A stretch of 64,000 nucleotides of DNA, from contig NZ_BCUS01000018.1 in NCBI RefSeq assembly GCF_001591345.1, positions 1 to 64,000 of the forward strand, read 5' to 3'. How positions within the stretch are numbered: position 1 is the stretch's first letter; the number at the start of each line of letters is the position of its first letter. The position numbers were made by a program, and so were the translations under genes. This document shows, one piece after another, positions 28,434 through 37,314 of this stretch. The DNA comes from Variovorax boronicumulans NBRC 103145. GTDB taxonomy: Bacteria > Pseudomonadota > Gammaproteobacteria > Burkholderiales > Burkholderiaceae_C. The notes beneath the pieces were generated by a model. It had not been told where the DNA came from and searched no databases. It saw nothing but the letters and a program-made list of their open reading frames with translations.

Positions 28434-29345
28434 ATGTCTAATGCCTTCTTGATGAACGAACAACCAGACGGCAAGGCGGCCATGGCAGCGACTGACACCG
28501 ACCGCGCCCAGCGCGGCATCCAGAGCATCGAGGTCGGCGGGCAGCTGCTGCGCGCGCTGGTGCACCACGGCCGCCCGATGGCGCTCAAAGACCTTGCCCG
28601 CGAAGCGGACATGACGGCCGCCAAGGCCCACCCGTACATGGTGAGCTTCGGCCGGCTGGGCCTCATCGAGCAGGACCGCGCCAGCGGCCACTATCTGCTC
28701 GGCCCGCTGGCCTTGCAACTGGGGCTGATCAGCCTGCAGCAGGCCGACCCGGTGCACATCGCCACGCCGCTGATCGGCCAGCTCGCGCAGCAGATCGGCC
28801 ACACCGTGGCGCTGGCCGTGTGGGGCGCGCGCGGCGCGACCATCGTGCGCACGGCCGAGTCGCCCTCGCCGGTGCACGTGAACATGCGCCACGGCACGGT
28901 GTTCTCGCTCACCAACACGGCCTCGGGCCGCGTGTTTGCCGCCTACCTCGACCCGGCGGTGGTGCGCGCGCAGCTCGAGGACGAGCGCCAGCGCCAGAAG
29001 CAGCGCAAGGGCGCCGCCGAGCCCGCGCCGCCGGCCGGCATGCCGCCGGTGCAGCCGCTGCCCTCGTGGAGCGACTTCGAACGCCAGTGCCAGGAAGTGC
29101 GCGACCACGGCATCAGCCGCTCCGACGGCGAGGTGATCGAGGGCGTGAGCGCCATGGCCGCGCCGGTGTTCGACCACACCGGCGCCATCGTGCTGGCCGT
29201 GACCGCCATCGGCCCGGCCGGCATCTTCCACACCGCCTGGGACGGCGAGATCGCGCGCGCGCTCAAGGCCTGCGCGGGCACGGTGTCGCAGCGCCTGGGG
29301 GCGAGCGCCACCGGCGCCGTGGTTCCCTCCGTTTCCGATCGATGA
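28434..29345 (+). CDS. IclR family transcriptional regulator
   Basis: A 303-residue IclR-type regulator. The winged helix-turn-helix is at about 27-90 (RGIQSIEVGGQLLRALVHHG, then MALKDLAREADMTAAKAHPY), followed by the GAF-like effector domain. An unusual insert rich in Arg, Gln, Pro and Ala (about 183-212) interrupts the effector domain. It is divergent from the homogentisate operon and probably controls it. The last bases overlap the sirtuin start as ATGA. Confidence 0.9.
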   Translation: MSNAFLMNEQPDGKAAMAATDTDRAQRGIQSIEVGGQLLRALVHHGRPMALKDLAREADMTAAKAHPYMVSFGRLGLIEQDRASGHYLLGPLALQLGLISLQQADPVHIATPLIGQLAQQIGHTVALAVWGARGATIVRTAESPSPVHVNMRHGTVFSLTNTASGRVFAAYLDPAVVRAQLEDERQRQKQRKGAAEPAPPAGMPPVQPLPSWSDFERQCQEVRDHGISRSDGEVIEGVSAMAAPVFDHTGAIVLAVTAIGPAGIFHTAWDGEIARALKACAGTVSQRLGASATGAVVPSVSDR

Positions 29346-30115
29346 CCCTGTTTTCTTCCGCCTTGTCTTCTTTCTCTTCTTCCGACGACCTCGCGCTGCG
29401 CATCGACCGCACCGTGGCGCTGCTGCGCGGTGCGCGGCGCATCGTGGTCTTCTCGGGCGCGGGGCTGTCCAAGGCCTCGGGCATCCCGACCTACCGCGAC
29501 GCCGACGGCCTGTGGATGAGCCAGAACGCGCTCAAGTTCTCGCATGCGGACGACCTCGCGCGCGACCCGGGCGGCTTCACCAAGTTCTGGGCCCAGCGCT
29601 TGGCGCTGATCGAGGCCGCGTCGCCCAACCCCGGCCACCTCGCGCTCGCGCAGTTGCAGCGGCTGCGCCCTGCGACCCGGCTCATCACGCAGAACGTCGA
29701 CGGCCTGCTCGGCAAGGCCGGCGGACAGGATGTGCTCGAACTGCACGGCTCGCTGCGCCGCTGGCGCTGCGACCACTGCGGCAACCGCAGCGGCCCGTGG
29801 CCCTTCCACCGCTGCCTGCGCTGCGGCTCGCACGCGCGGCCCGACGTGGTCATGTTCGGCGAGATGCTGAACGCCGGCGTGCTGCTCGACGCGCAGGTGG
29901 CGGCGCAGGAGTCCGACCTGTTCCTGGTGGTCGGCAGCACCACCATCGTCTACCCGGCGGCCGAGCTGCCCAAGCTGGCGATGGCGCGCGGTGCGCGGCT
30001 GGTCACGCTGAACATCGAGCCGCTGCCGCATCTGGACGATGCGGCGGCGGTGGTGTTGCGGGGGGCGTCGGAAGACCTGCTGCCGAAGTTGGTTGCCGGG
30101 ATGGCCGGCGACTGA
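29342..30115 (+). CDS. SIR2-family NAD-dependent deacetylase
   Basis: A 257-residue sirtuin. Rossmann NAD motif VVFSGAGLSKASGIPTYRD at 36-53, QNVD at 117-120, catalytic H135 in LELHGSLRRW, and a zinc ribbon with C143, C146, C158 and C161 (CDHC and CLRC). Sirtuins remove acyl groups from lysines, using NAD. The usual 'FR' before the acyl pocket is YR here (Y51-R52). Translation is coupled to iclR by ATGA, so its level may follow that of the regulator. A link to aromatic catabolism, such as deacylation of acyl-CoA enzymes, is speculation. Confidence 0.9.
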   Translation: MTLFSSALSSFSSSDDLALRIDRTVALLRGARRIVVFSGAGLSKASGIPTYRDADGLWMSQNALKFSHADDLARDPGGFTKFWAQRLALIEAASPNPGHLALAQLQRLRPATRLITQNVDGLLGKAGGQDVLELHGSLRRWRCDHCGNRSGPWPFHRCLRCGSHARPDVVMFGEMLNAGVLLDAQVAAQESDLFLVVGSTTIVYPAAELPKLAMARGARLVTLNIEPLPHLDDAAAVVLRGASEDLLPKLVAGMAGD

Positions 30116-30119
30116 AGCG

Positions 30120-30614
30120 CTAGCCGGCCCGCATCTTCTCGCGCAGCACGCGCCAGCGCGCGAGGCTCCCGGCGGGCCAGTAGTCCTTGCGGTCGTAGTA
30201 CTCGTGCACCGCAGGTGCGCCGGGCGGCAGCACCACCCACGGCTGCTTGGACATCGTGAAGATGTGCAGGTCCGGCGGCAGCCGGTCGGGCGTGTCGAGC
30301 GTGCCCACGCGGATGAAGCTCACGGCGTCGCCGGCGCCGGCGTAGTGGCTCCACAGCGCGACATGGCAGGCCGGGCAGCGCGCGTACTTCTGGCCGCGTC
30401 CGCTGGCCGAGGGCGTGAGCACCAGATCGACCGCGCCCTGCAGCACCTGCACATGCTCGGGTTCGATCAGCGCGTTGAGCGCGAAGGACGAGCCCGTCTC
30501 GCGCTGGCACCAGCGGCAGTGGCAGCAGTGCACGAAGAGCGGCGGGGCGTTCAGGCGGTAGCGCACCTGCCGGCAGGTGCAGCCGCCTTCCAGCGGCACG
30601 AAGGCGTCGGCCAT
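30120..30614 (-). CDS. GFA/CENP-V family zinc protein
   Basis: A 164-residue protein of the glutathione-dependent formaldehyde-activating (GFA) superfamily. Cysteines follow the family pattern: CTC at 12-14, HCCHCRWC at 29-36 and CPAC at 80-83, giving two zinc sites. Most members have no proven substrate, and true formaldehyde activation is rare. The start ATG 30614 (MADAFVPLEGG) is preferred to an upstream ATG at 30650. It follows the DUF3185 gene by 19 bp. Confidence 0.85.
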   Translation of the reverse strand: MADAFVPLEGGCTCRQVRYRLNAPPLFVHCCHCRWCQRETGSSFALNALIEPEHVQVLQGAVDLVLTPSASGRGQKYARCPACHVALWSHYAGAGDAVSFIRVGTLDTPDRLPPDLHIFTMSKQPWVVLPPGAPAVHEYYDRKDYWPAGSLARWRVLREKMRAG

Positions 30615-30633
30615 GGCGGTGGTCGGCGGGCGC

Positions 30634-30855
30634 TCAGCCCTTCTTGCCACCCAGCAGCACCAGCGCGCCGCCCACCACGATCGCCGCCACGCCGGCCCAG
30701 GCCGGGATGTTGACGGTCTGTTTTTCCTTCACCGAGAACTCCAGCGGGCCCAGCTTGGCCTGGTGGGTTTCTTTGGTGAAGCTGAAGCCGCCCAGGCCGA
30801 GCCCGGCGATGCCGGCCACGACCAGCAGGATGCCGACGATGCGCGTTGCGTTCAT
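30634..30855 (-). CDS. DUF3185 small membrane protein
   Basis: A 73-residue protein with two hydrophobic helices (about 5-25, RIVGILLVVAGIAGLGLGGF, and 51-69, AWAGVAAIVVGGALVLLGG) flanking a charged loop. This matches DUF3185, a widespread small inner-membrane family of unknown function. It lies 40 bp downstream of the Mla-type lipoprotein gene and may be the tail of that operon. Confidence 0.8.
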   Translation of the reverse strand: MNATRIVGILLVVAGIAGLGLGGFSFTKETHQAKLGPLEFSVKEKQTVNIPAWAGVAAIVVGGALVLLGGKKG

Positions 30856-30895
30856 GGGGCGGGTCTCCTCAGGGTTGGTTGGAATGAAAAGCCGT

Positions 30896-31591
30896 TCAGC
30901 GCCGCGGTGCCGCCGTGCGCGGCTGCGGCGGCTCCTGCTGCTGCAGCTGGTCCACCCACTGCACGACCTCGGCCATGGCCGCGTCGCTCGCCGCGATGAG
31001 CGCCTTCACGCCGCCGGGCGCGTCGGCGCTGGCGGCGGGGCGGCGCACGGTGAAGGTCCGCTGGCCCATCACGCGGTCGCCGCCGGTGGCGGTGCGGACC
31101 AGTGTGGCGCGCAGGCGCACCAGGCCCGTGCTGCTCGCGGGCGCGTCGAAGTAGTGGCTGAACTCGTCGAGCGAGATGCGCAGCGTGTCGGGCACGATGC
31201 CCTCGGTGCGCGCGAGCGTCGCGCTTTCTTCGGGGCCGAGCACGGTGCGGCGCTCGGCCAGCGTGTCGCGCAACCGCTGGCGCAGCAGCTGCGCGGGCGG
31301 CAGGCTCCAGCGCGACTGGCCGTAGGGGCGCAGCTCGTTGGCGTCGGCATAGCCCAGGCGGTACAGGATCTGCGTGCCGTCCAGGCGCGTGTTGCTGTCG
31401 AACTCCGCGAGGGACAGCGCCGGCAGCGCGGTGGTCGGCGCGGCAGCGGTGGCCGGTGCGGTGGCCGAAAGGCCGGGGCCGAAGTCGTACAGCGTGGCGC
31501 GCGCCGGCTTGTCGGGCAGCATGCCGCAGCCGGCGACCAGCAGCACACAGCCGAGGCTGGCGAGGGCGGGGAGGGTGTTCTTCATGCGCAT
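30896..31591 (-). CDS. ABC-type transport auxiliary lipoprotein (PqiC-like)
   Basis: A 231-residue lipoprotein. The lipobox LVAGC puts the lipidated cysteine at position 22. The following domain (about 34-200) has the pattern of the ABC-type transport auxiliary lipoprotein component family (PqiC-like), starting at RATLYDFGP. It is the fourth gene of a permease-ATPase-MCE-lipoprotein set. It probably sits in the outer membrane and receives or passes lipid from the MCE protein. The start is at 31591, with an alternative ATG two codons later. Confidence 0.85.
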   Translation of the reverse strand: MRMKNTLPALASLGCVLLVAGCGMLPDKPARATLYDFGPGLSATAPATAAAPTTALPALSLAEFDSNTRLDGTQILYRLGYADANELRPYGQSRWSLPPAQLLRQRLRDTLAERRTVLGPEESATLARTEGIVPDTLRISLDEFSHYFDAPASSTGLVRLRATLVRTATGGDRVMGQRTFTVRRPAASADAPGGVKALIAASDAAMAEVVQWVDQLQQQEPPQPRTAAPRR

Positions 31592-31608
31592 GGTGTGTCT
31601 GCTCCCGG

Positions 31609-32565
31609 TCAGTGGCGTGCGGCGGGCGCGACGAAGCCGGGCTCGCCCGGGCCCGCGGCCGCGCCGCCGTTGCCGAACAGCAGCGATTGCGGGTTGTCGT
31701 TGATGCTGTCGGCCGCGCGGCCCAGGCGGCGCACCGCGTGGGCGGTGTCGTCGGCCACGCGGTTCACGCGCGGCAGGGTGGCGGCGTTGAACGAATCGAC
31801 CGCCTGCGCCAGCGCCTTGGTGCCCTCGCTCAGGCGCTCGACCGGGCCGTCGGGTGCGTTGAGCTTGCCCACGGTGGAGTTGAAGTTGTTGGCCACGCGC
31901 GAGACATCGCCGGCTGCTTTCTTCACCGTCGACAGCGTCTCGGGCATGGCGGCCAGCGTCGGGTTCAGGCCGGTCTTGACGGTGTTGTCGAGCTGCTTGA
32001 GCAGCGTGTTGGCGCTGGCCGAGGCGGCCGCGATGTTTTCCAGCGCGTCGGCCACGCGCTTCTGGTTGGCGTCGGCCAGCAGCGCGTTGGCGCGCTTGGT
32101 CACTTCTTCCACCTGGTCGATGATTTCCTCGCCGCGGTCCTGCAGCTTCGCGAGCATCGAGGGCTTGAGCGGAATGCGCGGCGGGTTGTTGTTGTCGGGC
32201 TTGAGCGCGACGGTCGATTCGCCCTCGTCGTCCAGCGCGATGAAGGCCAGGCCGGTCACGCCCTGGTAGCTCAGCGTGGCAAAGCTGGAGGTGGTGAGCG
32301 GCACGCGCTCGTCGACCGTGATGCGCACGCGCACGTTGCCTTTGGTCTTGGGGTCGAAGTCGATCGAGGTCACCTTGCCGACCGAGATGCCGCGGTAGCG
32401 CACCTGGGCCTGCGGCTGCAGGCCGCTCACGGCGTCGCGGGTGGAGAGTTCGTACACGTTGCGCACGGTGTTGTCGCGCGTGAACCAGACCACCAGCGCG
32501 ACGAGCGCGGCGATCAGGCCGAGCACGAAGGCGCCGGCGGCGAGGGCATGGGCCTTGTTTTCCAT
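31609..32565 (-). CDS. MlaD/MCE-domain lipid transport protein
   Basis: A 318-residue MCE-domain protein. It has one N-terminal membrane anchor (about 10-30, AGAFVLGLIAALVALVVWF) and an MCE domain at about 40-120 (VRYRGISVGKVTSIDFDPKT). A long helical C-terminal region (about 150-290) is of the kind that forms tubes in larger MCE assemblies. It binds lipid between the membranes and partners the adjacent permease and ATPase. It is 8 bp after the ATPase gene. Confidence 0.92.
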   Translation of the reverse strand: MENKAHALAAGAFVLGLIAALVALVVWFTRDNTVRNVYELSTRDAVSGLQPQAQVRYRGISVGKVTSIDFDPKTKGNVRVRITVDERVPLTTSSFATLSYQGVTGLAFIALDDEGESTVALKPDNNNPPRIPLKPSMLAKLQDRGEEIIDQVEEVTKRANALLADANQKRVADALENIAAASASANTLLKQLDNTVKTGLNPTLAAMPETLSTVKKAAGDVSRVANNFNSTVGKLNAPDGPVERLSEGTKALAQAVDSFNAATLPRVNRVADDTAHAVRRLGRAADSINDNPQSLLFGNGGAAAGPGEPGFVAPAARH

Positions 32566-32573
32566 GAGGGGAC

Positions 32574-33428
32574 CTACCTTTCTTCAGCGCGCGCGGCCTC
32601 GGGCTGCGGCGCGGGTGGTGCTTTGCCGGCGGCGGGCTTGTCGTGCAGCGCCTCCAGGGCGCGCTGGCCGCGCCCGCCGAGAAAGTATTCGTGGATGAAG
32701 GGATGCGGATAGGCGATGACTTCGCGCGCCGTGCCGCTCACGATCACCTTCTGGTCGGCCAGCACCGCGATGCGGGTGCTCAGGTCGAACAGGGTGTCCA
32801 GGTCGTGCGTGACCATCACGACCGTCAGGCCCAACTCGCGGTGCAGGCCGCGCAGCAGGTCGCAGAAACTGTCGGAGGCCTCGGGGTCGAGGCCGGCCGT
32901 GGGCTCATCGAGCAGCAGCAGCGGCGGGTCCATGATGAGCGCGCGCGCGAGCGCCACGCGCTTGATCATGCCGCCCGACAGGTCCGACGGGCTCTTGTTC
33001 GCATGCTGCGGCTCCAGCCCCACCATCTGCAGCTTCACGAGCGCGGCGTTGCGGATCAGCTCGTCGGGCAGCAGCTTGAGTTCGCGCAGCGGAAAGGCGA
33101 TGTTCTCCAGCACGCTGAAGGCCGAGAACAGCGCACCGTGCTGGAACAGCATGCCCACGTTGGCCGCGCCGGCCGCGCTGAGTTCGCCCGGCGCCCGGCC
33201 CAGCACCTCGACCGCGCCCTTCGTGGGTTTCTGCAGCCCGAGGATCTGCCGCAGCAGCACCGTCTTGCCGGTGCCCGAGCCGCCGACCAGCGACAGCACC
33301 TCGCCGCGGTCGAGGTGCAGGTCGAGGTCGCGGTGCACCACCTGTTCGCCATCGGGGCTCTTGAACACGGTCCAGAGCTTGCGGATGTCGACCACGGTGC
33401 TCGAGGGGGACGTCACGGCGGCGTTCAT
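32574..33428 (-). CDS. ABC transporter ATP-binding protein, MlaF-like
   Basis: A 284-residue ABC ATPase. Walker A GGSGTGKTVLLRQ, Q loop LFQHGALFSAF, signature LSGGMIKRVALARAL and Walker B PPLLLLDEPTAGLDP are all intact, with the switch His in MVTHDLDTL. The FQHGALFS and GGM forms are typical of MlaF. The C-terminal tail of about 25 residues is Pro/Ala rich. It energises the MlaE-type permease. The start overlaps the permease stop by ATGA. Confidence 0.95.
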   Translation of the reverse strand: MNAAVTSPSSTVVDIRKLWTVFKSPDGEQVVHRDLDLHLDRGEVLSLVGGSGTGKTVLLRQILGLQKPTKGAVEVLGRAPGELSAAGAANVGMLFQHGALFSAFSVLENIAFPLRELKLLPDELIRNAALVKLQMVGLEPQHANKSPSDLSGGMIKRVALARALIMDPPLLLLDEPTAGLDPEASDSFCDLLRGLHRELGLTVVMVTHDLDTLFDLSTRIAVLADQKVIVSGTAREVIAYPHPFIHEYFLGGRGQRALEALHDKPAAGKAPPAPQPEAARAEER

Positions 33429-34597
33429 CCGCGGAATCCTATGCCCTTGAAGAGCACTGCGAAGAGCGCGTCGACCAGGATCACCGCGGTGATCGAGGTC
33501 ACGACCGACGACGTGGTGCCGCGCCCCAGGCTCTCGGTGTTGGGCTTGACCTTCATGCCGAAGTAGCAGCCGATCAGCGCGATCAGCACGCCGAACACCG
33601 CCGACTTGGCCAGGGCCAGCCAGAGGTTGGAGATGGGCACCGCGCGCGGCAATGCCGACAGGAAATACGACGGCGAGATGCCCAGCGCCGCATCGGCCGC
33701 GAGCATGCCGCCGGCCAGTGCCGCCATCGAGGTCCACAGGCTGATCAGCGGCATCGCGATGGCCAGCGCCAGCACGCGCGGCATCACGAGACGGAAGCCG
33801 TGCGGGATGCCCATCACGCGCATCGCGTCGAGCTCTTCGGTGACGCGCATCACGCCGATCTGCGCCGTGATCGCCGAGCCCGAGCGGCCCGCGATCAGCA
33901 CGGCGGCCAGCACCGGCCCGAGCTCGCGGATCAGCGACAGCCCGAGGATGTTCACCACGAAGGCCTCGGCGCCGTAGTTGCGCAGCTGCTGGGAGATCAG
34001 GTACGCCAGCACCACGCCGATCAAGAGGCCGACCAGCGCCGTGATGTGCAGCGCCGTGGCGCCGAACTGATAGAGGTGGCCCGAGAAGTCGCGCCACGGC
34101 GCGCGATGCGGCGCGCGCGCCAGCGTGCACAGGTCGAGCGCGAGCTGGCCGATGAGGCCGACGAAGTCGCGCAGCACGACCATCGCGCGCGGGCCGTGGT
34201 GGGCCAGTGCGTGCAGCCGGTCGCTCAGCGATTTGGGCGGCTCGTCGGGCGTGGCCACCGTGAACTTCGCCACCTGGTCGAGCACCGCCTGGTGCTGTGG
34301 CGACAGCTCGATCTTGGCCGGCCAGGCCTGGCGCCAGTGCTCCCACAGCAGCTGGGCGCCGATGTGGTCGAGCTGGCCGATGGGGCGCAGGTCCCAGGCC
34401 CGGTCGTCCGCGGGCGGCAGCGCCGCGAGGTCCCTGGCCAGCGCCTCCCAGGCCGGGCGCGTCGACATCGCCAGCGTGGTCCAGCAACCGCTGGCCACGG
34501 CCCAGGTGCGGCCGTCCACGTCCTGCGTCTGCGCGCGCGGCGGCGCGAAGGCGTCGTCGGTGGCGGGGGCGTCAGCGGGCGACGGGGTGGGCGACAT
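33425..34597 (-). CDS. MlaE-like permease with N-terminal STAS-like domain
   Basis: A 390-residue inner-membrane permease. The C-terminal 250 residues are a MlaE domain (FGATALHITALVGLLIGVVL, the conserved SLIRELGPVLAAVLIAGRSG block, and EELDAMRVMGI). The first 110 residues look like an STAS-type domain (aligned around RPIGQLDHIGAQLLWEHWRQ), as in fused MlaB-MlaE permeases. The start ATG 34597 follows from that domain; the longer frame is not supported. It is the first gene of the lipid transport operon. Confidence 0.9.
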   Translation of the reverse strand: MSPTPSPADAPATDDAFAPPRAQTQDVDGRTWAVASGCWTTLAMSTRPAWEALARDLAALPPADDRAWDLRPIGQLDHIGAQLLWEHWRQAWPAKIELSPQHQAVLDQVAKFTVATPDEPPKSLSDRLHALAHHGPRAMVVLRDFVGLIGQLALDLCTLARAPHRAPWRDFSGHLYQFGATALHITALVGLLIGVVLAYLISQQLRNYGAEAFVVNILGLSLIRELGPVLAAVLIAGRSGSAITAQIGVMRVTEELDAMRVMGIPHGFRLVMPRVLALAIAMPLISLWTSMAALAGGMLAADAALGISPSYFLSALPRAVPISNLWLALAKSAVFGVLIALIGCYFGMKVKPNTESLGRGTTSSVVTSITAVILVDALFAVLFKGIGFRG

Positions 34598-34677
34598 GGG
34601 CAAAGGTGCGGGACAAAACGTAAACAAAGGTCCAAGCGAGAGCGCGCATCGTAACCGCGTGCATCCGGGGCTTGTGT

Positions 34678-34720
34678 GCGTCTGGCCCTTCGTTTGCGTA
34701 GGGCCAGACGCCGTTTTTTT
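34678..34720 (+). terminator. Strong intrinsic terminator oriented against its neighbours
   Basis: An 11-bp perfect stem (GCGTCTGGCCC / GGGCCAGACGC, 12-nt loop) is followed two bases later by seven T on the plus strand. Both flanking genes, the MlaE-like permease and lysR, run on the minus strand. The T tract therefore serves plus-strand transcription, either antisense or from a short RNA in this gap. Confidence 0.75.
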
Positions 34721-34730
34721 CAGCCAATCT

Positions 34731-35639
34731 TCAGCTCCAGGCCCGGGCCAGCGCATCCCAGGCGCTGGCGATCACGGGCTCGTCGCGTCGCGCGGCCAGC
34801 GAGACGAAACGCAGCGCGCAATCCAGCCGCACGCGGTCGGCCAGCACGAGGCCGTGGGCCTGGCTTTCGCGGATGGCGATCGAGTCGCGCACCAGGCTCA
34901 GGCCCACGCCCGACTTCAGCAGGTCGAGCATCGAGGCCTCCTGGTCGACCAGCGCCACGCGCCGGGGCGCCAGGCCGAGCGGGCCGAACACGCGTTCCAG
35001 CAAACGGTGGTGCGCCGACTCGGGCGGCGTGGCCAGCCAGGGCAGGGCGGCCAGCGCCTTCCAGTCGCGCCCCAGCACCTGCGGGCCCCAGCCGGCCGGC
35101 GCGACCACGCGGTAGCTGAAGCGGGTGAGGGTGCGCACCGCCAGCGGCGCCGGCGCGGCGTCGTCGGGTTCATCGCCCGGGTCGAGGTGAAAACCCACGT
35201 CGAGCTCGCCGCGCAGCACCTGCGCCAGCACGCTGCCGCTCATGCCGTGGCGCAGTTCGGTCTCGATCTGCGGCGCGGCCTCGACCAGCTCGCGCAGGAA
35301 CACGCCCAGCCGCGTGAACTCCGGGTCGAGGATGGTGCCGATGCGCAGCGCCCCGCGCACCGTGACCTGCAGGTTGCGCGCGGCCTGCTGCAGGTCGCCC
35401 ACGGCCGCCAGCACGCGCTCGGCCTGCGGCAGCATGGCCGCGCCGTCGGCCGTGAGCGCCAGCCCGTGCGGCGTGCGGGTGAACAGCACCAGCCCGGTTT
35501 CTTCTGCGAAACGCTTGAGCTGCAGGCTCACCGCAGGCTGCGTCAGGTGCAGCTTCTCGGCGGCGCGCGAGACGTTGCCCTCGCGCGCCGCCAGGATGAA
35601 GGCGCGCAGAATCTGGAGGTCCATCGATGACGTAGTCAT
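34731..35639 (-). CDS. LysR family regulator of the mmsA-GMC locus
   Basis: A 302-residue LysR-type regulator. Its helix-turn-helix spans about 6-65 (MDLQILRAFILAAREGNVSR, then AEKLHLTQPAVSLQLKRFAE). The effector domain follows. It is divergent from mmsA with an 86-bp gap. By analogy with the LysR regulators of 3-hydroxypropionate genes in Pseudomonas, it may respond to 3-hydroxypropionate or a related hydroxy acid. A second start, ATG at MDLQ, is possible. Confidence 0.9.
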   Translation of the reverse strand: MTTSSMDLQILRAFILAAREGNVSRAAEKLHLTQPAVSLQLKRFAEETGLVLFTRTPHGLALTADGAAMLPQAERVLAAVGDLQQAARNLQVTVRGALRIGTILDPEFTRLGVFLRELVEAAPQIETELRHGMSGSVLAQVLRGELDVGFHLDPGDEPDDAAPAPLAVRTLTRFSYRVVAPAGWGPQVLGRDWKALAALPWLATPPESAHHRLLERVFGPLGLAPRRVALVDQEASMLDLLKSGVGLSLVRDSIAIRESQAHGLVLADRVRLDCALRFVSLAARRDEPVIASAWDALARAWS

Positions 35640-35655
35640 ATAAGACTGATTTATA
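35639..35655. promoter_or_regulatory. LysR-type operator dyad
   Basis: TATAA-N7-TTATA, a perfect AT-rich dyad with T-N11-A spacing, begins at the lysR start codon and lies 71 bp upstream of mmsA. It is the likely autoregulatory and activating site of the divergent promoter. Confidence 0.5.
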
Positions 35656-35725
35656 GCGCCATCGACGCGAATTCATTGGCTTTCTCTTCGTGGATTGGGC
35701 CAAATTGCCTTCAGGAGACCCGCAC

Positions 35726-37243
35726 ATGTCCATCAGCACCCGAAATATCGATCACCACATCGCCGGCGCCCCCGCCGCCAACACCTCCGGCCGCACGCAG
35801 GACGTGACCAACCCCGCCACCGGCGCCGTCACCGGCAAGGTCGGCCTGGCCGACGCCGCCCAGGTGGGGGCCGCCGTGGCCGCCGCGCAGGCCGCGTTCC
35901 CGGCCTGGGCCGACACGCCGCCGATCCGCCGGGCGCGCGTGATGTTCAAGTTCCTCGAGTTGCTCAACCAGCACAAGGACGAGCTCGCCCACCTCATCAC
36001 CGCCGAGCACGGCAAGGTGTTCACCGACGCGCAGGGCGAGGTGAGCCGCGGCATCGACATCGTCGAGTTCGCCTGCGGCATTCCGCAGCTGCTCAAGGGC
36101 GACTTCACCGACCAGGTGAGCACCGGCATCGACAACTGGACGCTGCGCCAGCCGCTGGGCGTGGTCGCGGGCATCACGCCCTTCAACTTCCCGGTGATGG
36201 TGCCGATGTGGATGTTCCCGGTGGCCATTGCCGCGGGCAACACCTTCGTGCTCAAGCCCAGCCCGACCGACCCGAGCCCGTCGCTGCTGATGGCCGAGCT
36301 GCTCAAGAAGGCCGGCCTGCCCGACGGCGTGTTCAACGTGGTGCAGGGCGACAAGGCCGCGGTCGATGCGCTGCTGGAGCACCCCGACGTCAAGGCGATC
36401 AGCTTCGTGGGCTCCACGCCCATTGCCAACTACATCTACGAAACCGGCGCACGCCACGGCAAGCGCGTGCAGGCGCTGGGCGGCGCGAAGAACCACATGG
36501 TCGTCATGCCCGACGCCGACATCGACCAGGCCGTGGACGCCCTCATCGGCGCCGGCTACGGCTCGGCCGGCGAGCGCTGCATGGCGATCAGCGTCGCGGT
36601 GCTGGTGGGCGACGTGGCCGACCGGCTGCTGCCCAAGCTCATCGAGCGCACGAAGACGCTGAAGGTGCTCGACGGCGAGAACCTCGCGGCCGAGATGGGC
36701 CCGATCGTCACGCGCGCCGCGCACGAGCGCATCTCCGGCTACATCGCGCAGGGCGAGAAGGAAGGCGCGAAGCTGCTGGTCGACGGCCGCAGCTTCGACG
36801 GCAACAAGGCGGGCGAAGGCTGTGGCGACGGCTTCTGGATGGGCGGCACGCTGTTCGACCACGTCACGCCCGAGATGCGCATCTACAAGGAAGAGATCTT
36901 CGGCCCCGTGCTGGGCTGCCTGCGCGTCGCGACCTTCAAGGAAGCCGTCGACCTCATCAACGCGCACGAGTTCGGCAACGGCGTGAGCTGCTTCACGCGC
37001 GACGGCAACGTGGCGCGCGAGTTCGGCCGCCGCATCCAGGTCGGCATGGTCGGCATCAACGTGCCGATCCCGGTGCCGATGGCCTGGCACGGCTTCGGCG
37101 GCTGGAAGAAGAGCCTGTTCGGCGACATGCACGCGTATGGCGAAGAGGGCGTGCGCTTCTATACGAAGCAGAAGTCGATCATGCAGCGCTGGCCGGAGAG
37201 CATCGGCAAGGGCGCCGAGTTCGTGATGCCCACGGCGAAGTAA
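35726..37243 (+). CDS. mmsA: CoA-acylating (methyl)malonate-semialdehyde dehydrogenase
   Basis: A 505-residue aldehyde dehydrogenase of the MmsA family, which converts malonate or methylmalonate semialdehyde with CoA and NAD to acetyl- or propionyl-CoA and CO2. The catalytic C285 is in [10 protein letters not shown]256 in [10 protein letters not shown] takes the place of the usual general-base Glu, as is typical for MmsA. The [17 protein letters not shown] motif also fits. The start ATG 35726 has CAGGAG upstream; the longer frame overlaps the operator region. A GMC oxidoreductase gene follows after 71 bp. Confidence 0.93.
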   Translation: MSISTRNIDHHIAGAPAANTSGRTQDVTNPATGAVTGKVGLADAAQVGAAVAAAQAAFPAWADTPPIRRARVMFKFLELLNQHKDELAHLITAEHGKVFTDAQGEVSRGIDIVEFACGIPQLLKGDFTDQVSTGIDNWTLRQPLGVVAGITPFNFPVMVPMWMFPVAIAAGNTFVLKPSPTDPSPSLLMAELLKKAGLPDGVFNVVQGDKAAVDALLEHPDVKAISFVGSTPIANYIYETGARHGKRVQALGGAKNHMVVMPDADIDQAVDALIGAGYGSAGERCMAISVAVLVGDVADRLLPKLIERTKTLKVLDGENLAAEMGPIVTRAAHERISGYIAQGEKEGAKLLVDGRSFDGNKAGEGCGDGFWMGGTLFDHVTPEMRIYKEEIFGPVLGCLRVATFKEAVDLINAHEFGNGVSCFTRDGNVAREFGRRIQVGMVGINVPIPVPMAWHGFGGWKKSLFGDMHAYGEEGVRFYTKQKSIMQRWPESIGKGAEFVMPTAK

Positions 37244-37314
37244 AGGTAAAAGGGGGCGCCGCACGCGCGGCGCTTCGCATCCGAAGAACAACGAGAGACA
37301 AAAAGCCAGCCGCC

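Noticed and set aside
30896-32269. A 541-residue plus-strand frame opposite the MlaD and lipoprotein genes
   Set aside because: The minus strand holds clear MCE and lipoprotein genes; the plus frame has no domain and is a shadow.
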